DNA of 54,976 bases, taken from a virus. The notes under the pieces are model-generated. The model had not been told where the DNA came from and searched no databases. It was given only the letters and a program-made list of their open reading frames with translations. The stretch spans positions 1 through 54,976 of the IMG/VR virus record IMGVR_UViG_3300009124_000015; one strand, written 5' to 3'. The translations under genes were made by a program, and so were the position numbers. Below, one piece after another: positions 1 to 7,485 of this stretch; position 1 is the stretch's first letter, and each line of letters opens with the position of its first letter.

Positions 1-1
1 G

Positions 2-67
2 GCTAAGCGTTCGGGAATGGCTGGCCTTTTTGCCCGGTACGGTCACCCGGGGGGATTAATAACATGA
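2..67 (+). CDS. C-terminal part of a small unknown protein (continues from 54807 if the sequence is circular)
   Basis: If the right end is joined to base 1, the frame opened at 54807 continues without a stop as codons 2-4 onward (AKRSGMAGLFARYGHPG...) and ends at TGA 65-67, giving a 78-aa protein. The short length makes an open frame by chance quite possible (about one in three for 21 codons). However, the stop falls exactly on a TGACAAACGGG repeat, as does the stop of the gene ending at 52634. No function is recognised. Confidence 0.45.
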   Translation, partial: AKRSGMAGLFARYGHPGGLIT

Positions 68-79
68 CAAACGGGAGAC
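65..79 (+). repeat. Short repeat TGACAAACGGG at a gene end
   Basis: TGACAAACGGGAGAC differs by one base from the copies at 52632-52646 and 52667-52681. Its TGA serves as the stop codon of the frame that wraps around the window ends, just as the copy at 52632 supplies the stop of the preceding gene. In a circular genome these copies bracket the right-end module. Confidence 0.6.
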
Positions 80-342
80 GCGCGGGCGCGGGCGGGCGGG
101 CGTGTGTGCGCGTGCGGGGAATGCGGCGGGGATACGCGTTGGTGGGGCACCCTTGGGATCGCCGATGTGGTTGGCCTGTAAGAATGTTGCGGGGAAAGCT
201 AGTATTGTATCGCTACCAAAGCTTTGAATATAATAATATTTCTTTTCTGCATAGGGGCGGGGAAGGGCCACCCCACCCCCCTACGTCAACTGCTAGCAAT
301 ACCGGTCGTAATTTTATTTTTTTGGAGTAATCGGGGTCGGTA

Positions 343-399
343 CAAAACGTACGCCACTGGGAAAGCAAAACGTACCCCTAACGAGGGGGCAAAACGTAC
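343..399 (+). repeat. Three iteron-like CAAAACGTAC direct repeats
   Basis: CAAAACGTAC occurs at 343-352, 366-375 and 390-399, each followed by NCC, with starts 23 and 24 bases apart (about two helical turns). The same-face spacing suggests a cooperative protein-binding array. It lies roughly 90-150 bases upstream of the -35 box at 490. Role as replication iteron or operator is inference. Confidence 0.6.
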
Positions 400-462
400 T
401 CCTTACGTACGTGGCGGGGTGTATAGGTTTACCCCGGCGGGCCTTACGCCCAGTGTACCGTC

Positions 463-476
463 CAAAAGCGCTTTTG
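463..476. promoter_or_regulatory. 14-bp perfect palindrome, candidate operator
   Basis: CAAAAGCGCTTTTG is a perfect inverted repeat with no loop, ending 13 bases before the -35 box at 490. The position is typical of a dimeric regulator site. The ribbon-helix-helix-like protein encoded at 50407 is a possible binder, but nothing in the sequence proves this. Confidence 0.5.
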
Positions 477-489
477 TCAAGAAAAAAAG

Positions 490-518
490 TTGACACTTCC
501 CGCCCGAGTCGCTATACT
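490..518 (+). promoter_or_regulatory. Strong sigma-70-type promoter for the packaging/structural operon
   Basis: A consensus -35 TTGACA (490-495) is followed by a 17-base spacer and -10 TATACT (513-518), five of six matches to TATAAT. Transcription would start near 525 and read the small membrane protein and terminase genes. It implies use of the host RNA polymerase. Confidence 0.75.
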
Positions 519-595
519 ATTGTCGTGAACCACACTTTTACCCGTCACACCACCCCTCAAAACAATTCCGTTTTAACAAAGTTGGTACGACGCAC

Positions 596-829
596 GTGTG
601 GTTCACCACAATTTTGAAAGATAGCCTCGTGTTCACCGCAATCGTATTCGCGTGTACGTTTTACATCACGCAAGAATGCCTCCGTTTCGAGGATACACGG
701 GGTCCGTACGCCACAGAAGAGGCGTGTATCGAGCGGATCGTCGAAATGGCCGGTAATATCCGCACCATATCGCCCAACTTGCAAATCGTACGTACAATGT
801 GCGTACCAAATCCCGGACAACCAACGTAA
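596..829 (+). CDS. Small exported or membrane-anchored protein of unknown function
   Basis: The 77-aa frame opens with GTG at 596; an in-frame GTG at 629, preceded by GAAAG, is an equally good start and would give a 66-aa protein beginning directly with a hydrophobic segment (FTAIVFACTFYI). The remainder has two cysteines about 24 residues apart, the second in a CVPN context. This layout resembles the 62-aa protein at 14133. It is the first gene after the promoter at 490 and ends 3 bases before the small terminase gene. Function is unknown. Confidence 0.6.
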   Translation: MWFTTILKDSLVFTAIVFACTFYITQECLRFEDTRGPYATEEACIERIVEMAGNIRTISPNLQIVRTMCVPNPGQPT

Positions 830-832
830 AAA

Positions 833-1243
833 ATGAACCTCTTACCCCAACAAAGGCCGAAAGAGCGCGTTCTCACCGTTCAACAGCAGCAATTTCTCGA
901 CTTGTTGTTTGAAAACGGCGGTAATGTCGCTGCAGCAGCCATAGACGCAGGATATTCACGCGGCTCTTCACAGTGGCTCAAGAAGACGTTGGCCGATGAG
1001 ATCGTAGAGCGTACGAAAGACATCCTTTCCGTCAACGCGATCAAGGCCGCTAATCGCCTAGTTAGTACGATTGACAACCCCGCCCCCGAACGCGGAGACG
1101 ACCTACGCCTCAAAGCAGCCGAATCACTCTTGACACGTGTCGGAGTTAAGGCTCCCGAGCAGGTAAACCACAACGTAACGGCAGTTCACGGCGTAGTCCT
1201 TCTGCCACCCAAGAATGAGGTAACAATCGATGGAACGAGCTAA
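833..1243 (+). CDS. terS: Terminase small subunit (putative)
   Basis: This 136-aa protein begins a packaging operon, with the large terminase gene 220 bases downstream. Residues about 16-50 form a helix-turn-helix-like segment (QQQFLDLLFENGGNVAAAAIDAG), the usual DNA-recognition part of small terminases. The C-terminal part is consistent with an oligomerisation and large-subunit contact region. Family membership rests on the helix-turn-helix pattern, size and position; no exact family can be named. Confidence 0.7.
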   Translation: MNLLPQQRPKERVLTVQQQQFLDLLFENGGNVAAAAIDAGYSRGSSQWLKKTLADEIVERTKDILSVNAIKAANRLVSTIDNPAPERGDDLRLKAAESLLTRVGVKAPEQVNHNVTAVHGVVLLPPKNEVTIDGTS

Positions 1244-1463
1244 AAATGTAGTTGATTATGTACGGGCACAGTTTCGTGACATCGACTACGAAAACATGAC
1301 CCTCAAGCAAATCAAAGAAGAAGCCCAGACGTACGCACGTATGACAGGTATGAACGAAGAAGAAGCGAGTCGTCACGCCAAAAGTATGATAGAAACGTGG
1401 CACGAGGTACACGGCAACAACAAAGGCCGCAAAGCGGGCGGTAGTAGCGAAAAGCCCGAGTGA
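1230..1463 (+). CDS. Small acidic helical protein between terminase genes
   Basis: A 77-aa protein, mostly predicted helical and charged, whose start overlaps the small terminase stop by 14 bases and whose TGA overlaps the large terminase ATG (TGATG). Translational coupling on both sides indicates a genuine gene. Residues 25-60 are rich in Glu and Ala and ends in a Gly/Lys-rich tail. A helper role in packaging is suggested only by position. Confidence 0.65.
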   Translation: MERAKNVVDYVRAQFRDIDYENMTLKQIKEEAQTYARMTGMNEEEASRHAKSMIETWHEVHGNNKGRKAGGSSEKPE

Positions 1464-3157
1464 TGACTGACGACGCGCCGAAACGCAAGCGCGGTAGGCC
1501 CAAGAAAGACCCTAATGCCCCGAAGGCAACATACCAGCTTTCTACGCAAGAACGTGCAAGACGCGCGGCGCAGGGCCGCTTACGCTCCGCAAAAACCCGT
1601 GCGGCAAAAGTCTCTAAGGCCGCAGAAGACAAACGTCGCTACGCCCGCCAACTCGAAGAAAAGGTCGGAAAAGTTGAAGAAGCTCTCAAAGGTACTAAGT
1701 CTGCCACAGTCGATCTTGGGGATTTGCATGATTTGCCAGAAGCCGTTTCGGACCTTGTCGGCGAAAGCGAAGTTGTTTTCCAGCCGAATAGCGGACCTCA
1801 AACGGACTTTCTTTCGGCGGGTGAACGAGATGTTCTCTACGGGGGAGCAGCCGGGGGAGGTAAATCTTTCGCTCTCTTGGCCGACCCTCTGCGCTTCTGT
1901 CACAACCCTAATCATCGTGGGCTTCTTCTTAGGCGTACTCTCGACGAGCTAACCGAACTCATCGACAAGTCACGTCAACTCTACACGAAGGCGTTTCCCG
2001 GTGCGAAGTTCCGCGAATCCAAATCCACGTGGGTTTTCCCGTCGGGCGCAACGATCTGGTTTACGTACCTCGACAAAGACAAAGACGTAACCCGCTTTCA
2101 AGGGCAAGCGTTCAACTGGATTGGTATCGACGAAATAACCCAGTACCCCACGCCGTACGTCTGGGACTACTTGCGTTCTCGTCTCCGTGCAACAGACCCC
2201 GAACTCCAACAACACCTCTACATGCGCTGCACAGCCAACCCCGGCGGTGTCGGCGGCTGGTGGGTGAAGAAAACGTACATCGATGGGATCGAGCCGAACA
2301 AAGCGTTCGCCGCATTCGACATCGAAACCGGAAAATCTTTTCTGTGGCCACCGAGCCACGAAAAAGCAGGTCAACCGTTGTTCCTTCGCAAGTTTGTACC
2401 GGCACGGCTGACTGACAATCCCTACCTCATGGCAGATGGTCAATACGAGGCCATGTTGAGGTCGCTCCCGGAAGTCGAGCGGAAGAGACTTCTCGAAGGG
2501 GATTGGGACGTGGCGGAGGGAGCGGCCTTCCCAGAATTTTCACGAGCGAGACATGTGGTCGAACATTTTGAACTTCCAACCAACTGGCCCCGCATACGTG
2601 CGGCAGACTACGGCTATGCGAGTCCGTCGTGCGTTCTTTGGGGGGCTATTGACTGGGATAACAATATCTGGATTTATCGTGAATTATATGCTAAACACTT
2701 GACAGCGGAGCAACTCGCTGATAAAATACTAGAAGCAGAGGAGCTAGACCCGCTCCCTCACTACACCGTCTTAGACTCCTCGTGTTGGAACAAGACGGGT
2801 TTCGGACCTTCGATAGCAGAGACTATGATGCGAGTCGGTGTGCGGTGGACGCCCTCCGACCGTAATCGCATACAAGGAAAGATGGAGGTACACCGTCGCC
2901 TCGCAGACGATCCGTACACAAACGAACCTCGCCTCCGTATCTTTTCAACGTGTACGAATACTGTCAAGCAACTTGCTGGCATACCGCTCTCCAAGAGTAA
3001 CAGCGAAGACGTAGACACAAAGGCCGAAGATCACGCATACGACGCCCTCCGCTATATGGTCATGACACGTATGAGCGGGTACGCTTCGATCCACAAACAA
3101 CTTGGTTCGATCAAAAACCAAGTGTATCAAGTCCAAGACGCTACATTCGGATACTAA
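1463..3157 (+). CDS. terL: Terminase large subunit (packaging ATPase/nuclease)
   Basis: This is the motor that cuts concatemers and pumps DNA into the prohead. The 564-aa protein has a Walker A loop GGAAGGGKS (residues 127-135), a Walker B WIGIDE (219-224, D223/E224) and a C-terminal RNase H-like nuclease region with acidic residues in AADYGY, TVLDSS and AEDHAYDALRY. The N-terminal 60 residues are very basic and contain KRGRPKK, an AT-hook-like motif that is unusual for large terminases. ATG 1463 is preferred over the GTG at 1460 because it overlaps the upstream stop (TGATG). Confidence 0.93.
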   Translation: MTDDAPKRKRGRPKKDPNAPKATYQLSTQERARRAAQGRLRSAKTRAAKVSKAAEDKRRYARQLEEKVGKVEEALKGTKSATVDLGDLHDLPEAVSDLVGESEVVFQPNSGPQTDFLSAGERDVLYGGAAGGGKSFALLADPLRFCHNPNHRGLLLRRTLDELTELIDKSRQLYTKAFPGAKFRESKSTWVFPSGATIWFTYLDKDKDVTRFQGQAFNWIGIDEITQYPTPYVWDYLRSRLRATDPELQQHLYMRCTANPGGVGGWWVKKTYIDGIEPNKAFAAFDIETGKSFLWPPSHEKAGQPLFLRKFVPARLTDNPYLMADGQYEAMLRSLPEVERKRLLEGDWDVAEGAAFPEFSRARHVVEHFELPTNWPRIRAADYGYASPSCVLWGAIDWDNNIWIYRELYAKHLTAEQLADKILEAEELDPLPHYTVLDSSCWNKTGFGPSIAETMMRVGVRWTPSDRNRIQGKMEVHRRLADDPYTNEPRLRIFSTCTNTVKQLAGIPLSKSNSEDVDTKAEDHAYDALRYMVMTRMSGYASIHKQLGSIKNQVYQVQDATFGY

Positions 3158-3160
3158 TAG

Positions 3161-5059
3161 ATGGCAAAGACTATCATATCTACGAATTTCGATCCGTCCC
3201 AAATTACACTCCGGGATTTTATGGAGTTGTACGTCGAAAAGCGCGAAATTAAGAGGGATAACTTTTTTAGCGGTTTTTCCGACGCCGTATTTCAGCCGTA
3301 TATGGACCGGCCCGCTATCGAGTTTTTTGAATCCGCACGAGAAGAGGGGAACCCGCTTCAGAGGTTCTTCGACGATCAAGCGGCTAAGGGCGTAGGCCCC
3401 GGGGGTGCCGAAAAAGCGTACTCTAACGCAAAAAACCTCGAAGATAACATCATACATCAACTCAAGCGCCTCAAGCGCATGGGCGAGTACGCAGATGACA
3501 CGAACGGGTTTCCTCGCCTAACAGATACCGTAGTAAAACCGGCAAAAGGCGCACCCCGATCCAAAAAGTTTAAGATCAATCCGGAAAGGCTCGGACTTCT
3601 CAAAGTAAAACTCATCGAACACGCTCGGGAAAATCCAAAAGATGTCCCGATCGTACGTGCCCTTCTTGTGCAGATGTATACCGGATTTCGTCCGAAAGAA
3701 ATTATACAGATGCCGATGCAAGGCACGATCAAAGAAGCTGCCGAAGGAAGTGTGTCGAAGGGTCTCTTTCTTCCGGCAGGTATCACAAAGATGGACGAAG
3801 CGTTCGCCGTCCCCTTAACTCCGCACCTAGAGTCCGCCCTCAATTCGGCGATCGATAGCAACTCCTCTCGATTTGTAGATCGATCTATGCCAGACCGTAT
3901 GTTTTTAATGGACAATGGCAACCCTATTCCGGAGGGTGCCCTTTCGCGGGTTTTGAAACAAATCGAAGTTCCGGGAATCTTAGAAGATGCCGTAACCGGA
4001 GAGCCTATCAACTTCTTGACAGCCGCGTACGATCTTCGTCGTGCCCACGCCACGGGTGTAAATCAACTCGGCTACGGTGTGGAGGTCGGTGCAAAGATGA
4101 AGGGGCGGGCTATCAAGGCCGCTACTGCTGGTGACGAACCCCGCTACGTAGCAACCGGCTTTAGGTTTCACACTGCAGAAGACTTGACGCCCCACGTAGC
4201 GTGGCACAATTTTATCGACAAAGCATTTGCCGGTGCGGCAGGAATTGAAGGCGGCGGCGTACTCGGAAACGTCATCATAAGCCCCGAGCAAGACGTACTC
4301 GGAAAAGGTATCGTAGCAAATCGCGTGTCCGACCTCATGACTATGGACGTAAACGACATGTCCAACGTCATGATCATGCCTACCGCAATTCCCGGAAATA
4401 TCGCCCTTCCCGCCGCACCCGGAGAAGTAACAGAGGAAGCTATCCGAGATCAGGCGGATCGTTTCGTGAAGAATCTGTCCGGTAAAACCTTTAAGAATCC
4501 CAAGTTTCGCATGGTAGGTCCGGCGCTTCTTGCCGGTGTTGCAGGGGGAGAAGGCGAAGCACCCTCCGATCAAACCATAGATACTACCCTAGAACTGTTG
4601 AGGGATGCGGCTTTCGACGAGGCGGGGTATCAAGCGATCTCTATGCCACTCGTACGGGCCGGGGCATCGATGACCGCCGCAGGTATGGCTGCTACGTTTG
4701 TCCAAGAGGCGTTACGCACCGGAGAAGCAGAAGCACAAGAACGCGACCCGATGGAGCGGGCAGTTTACGAAGAAGAGCTACAAGCTGCAGCCCGCGAAGG
4801 ACAATACGCCCCGGATGCCACAGCTTCAACCCCGTCAGGAGAGACGGTCACATTACCCCGCGTAGAATTTTTCCCGCCGATCGGAAAGGCGGAAGGCGAA
4901 GCACAGACGGTTCTCGAAGAACAATTTGCCGAGCCTGATGTATTCGAGGGCAGCCCTCGTGACGTACAGGAGCGTCGAACGGCTGAAATGGAACGCATAG
5001 TCACTGAAGATACGGCTATGCAAACAGACGAAACCCCGGGCTTTGTGGCCCGCAGATAA
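3161..5059 (+). CDS. Large protein with a tyrosine-recombinase-like core, between terminase and portal
   Basis: The 632-aa protein shows the layout of a tyrosine recombinase in residues about 15-335. There is a core-binding-like start (TLRDFMELYVEKRE), then the Arg I box MYTGFRPKEI (R177), a beta-hairpin lysine ITKMDEAFAVPLT (K210), box II AYDLRRAHAT (R293, with Tyr290 where His is usual), R316 where His/Trp is usual, and Y329 in the nucleophile position. The spacings R293-R316 (23) and R316-Y329 (13) are close to XerD-type enzymes. The C-terminal 300 residues are Ala/Glu-rich and unrecognised. The two replaced histidines could mean altered or lost catalysis. It is 4 bases after terL and is followed by the portal block. 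Confidence 0.65.
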   Translation: MAKTIISTNFDPSQITLRDFMELYVEKREIKRDNFFSGFSDAVFQPYMDRPAIEFFESAREEGNPLQRFFDDQAAKGVGPGGAEKAYSNAKNLEDNIIHQLKRLKRMGEYADDTNGFPRLTDTVVKPAKGAPRSKKFKINPERLGLLKVKLIEHARENPKDVPIVRALLVQMYTGFRPKEIIQMPMQGTIKEAAEGSVSKGLFLPAGITKMDEAFAVPLTPHLESALNSAIDSNSSRFVDRSMPDRMFLMDNGNPIPEGALSRVLKQIEVPGILEDAVTGEPINFLTAAYDLRRAHATGVNQLGYGVEVGAKMKGRAIKAATAGDEPRYVATGFRFHTAEDLTPHVAWHNFIDKAFAGAAGIEGGGVLGNVIISPEQDVLGKGIVANRVSDLMTMDVNDMSNVMIMPTAIPGNIALPAAPGEVTEEAIRDQADRFVKNLSGKTFKNPKFRMVGPALLAGVAGGEGEAPSDQTIDTTLELLRDAAFDEAGYQAISMPLVRAGASMTAAGMAATFVQEALRTGEAEAQERDPMERAVYEEELQAAAREGQYAPDATASTPSGETVTLPRVEFFPPIGKAEGEAQTVLEEQFAEPDVFEGSPRDVQERRTAEMERIVTEDTAMQTDETPGFVARR

Positions 5060-5071
5060 CGGAGCAAATCT

Positions 5072-5290
5072 ATGCCGAACAACAATTACAATTACGGTGC
5101 GGATTACATCATGAATGCTGACAAGACTACTGTCGATGCAAGCATGGGTGAGTCCACACTCTATCGTGAAGGTCTTGAGTTCGATACTCGGGCGAAGACT
5201 GGTGTTCTCACGGAAGACATGCCTAAGAAAATGACTAAGGCTGCTGTCGATCCGTCGGTTATGAGCATGGCCGAAGAGCGCGACTACTAA
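5072..5290 (+). CDS. Small hypothetical protein before the portal
   Basis: A 72-aa hydrophilic protein with a good GGAG ribosome-binding site 7 bases ahead of ATG 5072, lying between the recombinase-like gene and the portal. The sequence begins MPNNNYNYGADYIM and ends in an acidic MAEERDY. No domain is recognised; co-transcription with head genes suggests a minor virion or assembly role. Confidence 0.6.
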   Translation: MPNNNYNYGADYIMNADKTTVDASMGESTLYREGLEFDTRAKTGVLTEDMPKKMTKAAVDPSVMSMAEERDY

Positions 5291-5314
5291 AAACACAAAA
5301 AGGTAGTATTCCCT

Positions 5315-7453
5315 ATGGAAGATAGGTTTCTCGAACCTGCTGACGACACTGAAGTACCCGTAGCATCTCCTGAAGAGCAGATGCCGTATCTTTCGGAGTA
5401 TATTCTGAAAAGATTCGAAGACGCCGAAAACGGGCGTTACGCGTACGAACAGCGGTGGCTACAGGCATACAAAAACTTTCGTGGAATTTACGATTCGAGT
5501 ACGCAATACCGAGAATCTGAGCGATCTAAGGTATTCATCAAGATCACCAAAACAAAGGTTCTTGCTGCGTACGGTCAGATCGTAGACATTCTCTTTTCGA
5601 ATAAAAAGTTCCCGATTGTTGTCGAGCCTACCCCAGTTCCGGAGGGTGTAGCCGAATTCGCTCACCTCAAAACTCCTCTCGACGAAGTTGTTTCACAGCA
5701 GCAAACTCCGATGATCGATCCGTACGGATTCGAGGGGGACGGACGAGAACTAGCTCCGGGCGCTATGCAAGCCGAGCAACCACACTTCTTAGGTGCGTAT
5801 GGGGCGACTATGCAAAATGCAAACGTCGTTCCGGGAAAGGCACTTGCAGGTGAGCCACAAATTTCACCGGCTCAAGAATCCGCCCTCAAGTGTGAAAAGA
5901 CGATCCACGACCAACTCGTCGATACAAATGCCGTAACGGTTATCCGCAAAAGCATATTCGAAGCCGCTCTTCTCGGCACGGGTGTTCTCAAAGGCCCGCT
6001 GAATATGTATAAACGTATTCATCGTTGGGAAAACGGCGAGGACGGGGAACGGGAATACAATCCGTACGAAAAGGTAGTTCCGCGCATCGAACACGTTTCG
6101 ATTTGGGATTTCTACCCCGATCCGGCTGCTGTCAACATCGAGGATTGCGAATACGTAATCCAGCGGCACCGGATGAATCGCCAACAGCTTCGCAGCCTTC
6201 TTTTGATGCCTCACTTTAGGGCGGAAGCCGTCGAGGCGACAATCGCATCCGGCCCTAACTACGACGACAAATACTTTGAAGATACAATCCGAGAAGACGA
6301 AACAGAGGCGTACTACAACGAAAGTCGCTTCGAGGTTTTCGAATATTGGGGAGTGATCGATACGGATATGGCCGAATCTATCGGCATCTCTCGTGAAGAG
6401 CTTCCGGATAATCTCTCTCAAGTTCAGGTGAACGCGTGGGTATGCGGCGGAAACGTACTGCGGTGTGTTGTCAATCCGTTTACCCCCGCTCGTATTCCAT
6501 ACTTTGCTTTGCCGTACGAAATCAACCCGTATCAAATCTGGGGCGTCGGTGTTGCAGAGAATATGGAAGACGCTCAGATGTTGATGAATGGTCACGTCCG
6601 TATGGCAATCGACAACCTTGCCCTTGCCGGTAACCTCGTCTTCGATGTAGACGAAGCGTCGTTGGTACCCGGACAGAACATGGACATCTTCCCGGGTAAG
6701 ATTTTCCGTCGTCAGTCGGGTGTTACAGGAACAGCGATCAACGGTCTCAAGTTCCCGAACACGGCTCCTGAAAACATTCAGATGTATCAGATAAGCCGTC
6801 AACTCGCAGACGAAGAGACAGGTCTACCTTCTATTATGCACGGACAGACGGGTGTGTCAGGCACAGGACGTACCGCAGCGGGTTTGTCTATGCTTCTGGG
6901 TAGCGCAAGCCTGTCGATGAAGACTGTCATTAAGAATATTGACGATCATCTTTTGAAGCCACTCGGTGAAGCGTATTACCAGTGGAATATGCAGTTCAAC
7001 GAAGCGATGGACGATATAAAGGGCGACTTGGAAATCAAGCCCCGGGGTATCGCTGCCGTTATGCAAAAAGAAGTTCGAAGTCAGAGATTGATCGGTCTTC
7101 TTCAAACCGTATCTAATCCGATGCTAGCTCCGTTTATCAAGATTCCGAACCTTCTTCGCGAACTTGCTATCACACAGGATATCGATCCGGACAGCCTTGT
7201 CAACGACGTAAACGAGGCTCAAATCTACGCACAGATGCTACAGGGGATGATGGCTAATGCTCAACAAGAATCAGGCCCAGATGGTGGCCCCGCTGGTCAA
7301 CAACAACCCGGCATGGACGGGGCTAGAGGAGTACCTCAACAGCCTCAAGGAGATAACAGTGCAGGGCCTAGCGGGGGCGCAATCGGAGTCGGAACTGCGC
7401 CAACTGCAGGGGAAGCTGGTTTTACTGGAAACACTCCTGAAGTTGAAGAGTAA
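5315..7453 (+). CDS. Portal protein (head-tail connector)
   Basis: The 712-aa protein is the dodecameric ring at the packaging vertex through which DNA enters and leaves. Size, position after terL and before scaffold/capsid genes, and internal segments typical of podovirus portals (RSKVFIKITKTKVLAAYGQIVDILFS; WDFYPDPAA near the middle; DEETGLPSIMHGQ) support this. The last 65 residues are low-complexity Gln/Gly/Pro-rich and are overlapped in the +1 frame by another gene, which may explain their composition. Confidence 0.85.
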   Translation: MEDRFLEPADDTEVPVASPEEQMPYLSEYILKRFEDAENGRYAYEQRWLQAYKNFRGIYDSSTQYRESERSKVFIKITKTKVLAAYGQIVDILFSNKKFPIVVEPTPVPEGVAEFAHLKTPLDEVVSQQQTPMIDPYGFEGDGRELAPGAMQAEQPHFLGAYGATMQNANVVPGKALAGEPQISPAQESALKCEKTIHDQLVDTNAVTVIRKSIFEAALLGTGVLKGPLNMYKRIHRWENGEDGEREYNPYEKVVPRIEHVSIWDFYPDPAAVNIEDCEYVIQRHRMNRQQLRSLLLMPHFRAEAVEATIASGPNYDDKYFEDTIREDETEAYYNESRFEVFEYWGVIDTDMAESIGISREELPDNLSQVQVNAWVCGGNVLRCVVNPFTPARIPYFALPYEINPYQIWGVGVAENMEDAQMLMNGHVRMAIDNLALAGNLVFDVDEASLVPGQNMDIFPGKIFRRQSGVTGTAINGLKFPNTAPENIQMYQISRQLADEETGLPSIMHGQTGVSGTGRTAAGLSMLLGSASLSMKTVIKNIDDHLLKPLGEAYYQWNMQFNEAMDDIKGDLEIKPRGIAAVMQKEVRSQRLIGLLQTVSNPMLAPFIKIPNLLRELAITQDIDPDSLVNDVNEAQIYAQMLQGMMANAQQESGPDGGPAGQQQPGMDGARGVPQQPQGDNSAGPSGGAIGVGTAPTAGEAGFTGNTPEVEE

Positions 7454-7484
7454 CCACGAGGCGGTAGTCAAAGGAAACAAGTGA
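7257..7484 (+). CDS. Small coiled-coil protein overlapping the portal 3' end
   Basis: A 75-aa frame starting at ATG 7257 inside the portal gene, read +1 relative to it, with a 197-base overlap. The product looks like a real protein: LEEYLNSLKEI followed by a Gln/Leu/Glu heptad-like stretch (ESELRQLQGKLVLLETLLKL). Small helical proteins with this E...L..QG...L..LL.L pattern commonly follow portal genes in tailed phages. The portal-frame residues over the same DNA are low-complexity. Its stop lies 1 base before the next start at 7486. Confidence 0.7.
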   Translation: MLNKNQAQMVAPLVNNNPAWTGLEEYLNSLKEITVQGLAGAQSESELRQLQGKLVLLETLLKLKSNHEAVVKGNK

Positions 7485-7485
7485 T

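Larger units (their letters stand above)
68..595. other. Gene-free control region before the structural operon
   Basis: No convincing gene is seen in these 528 bases; the open frames present are short, GC-skewed and lack ribosome-binding sites. Bases 80-120 are an extremely GC-rich GCGGGC/GTGCGCG run, 228-245 is AT-rich (TATAATAATATT), and 340-518 holds direct repeats, a small hairpin (CCCCT aacg AGGGG, 375-388), a 14-bp palindrome and a sigma-70 promoter. This is the largest non-coding stretch in the window and is a plausible place for the origin and/or transcription control. Confidence 0.6.

Noticed and set aside
557-820. 87-aa reverse-strand frame opposite the first small gene
   Set aside because: No ribosome-binding site or promoter, and it opposes the strong promoter at 490; the + strand frame fits the operon.
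5864-6802. 312-aa reverse-strand frame inside the portal gene
   Set aside because: Long because of codon bias in the portal gene; no start signals, wrong strand for the operon, unnatural Arg/Val-rich composition.
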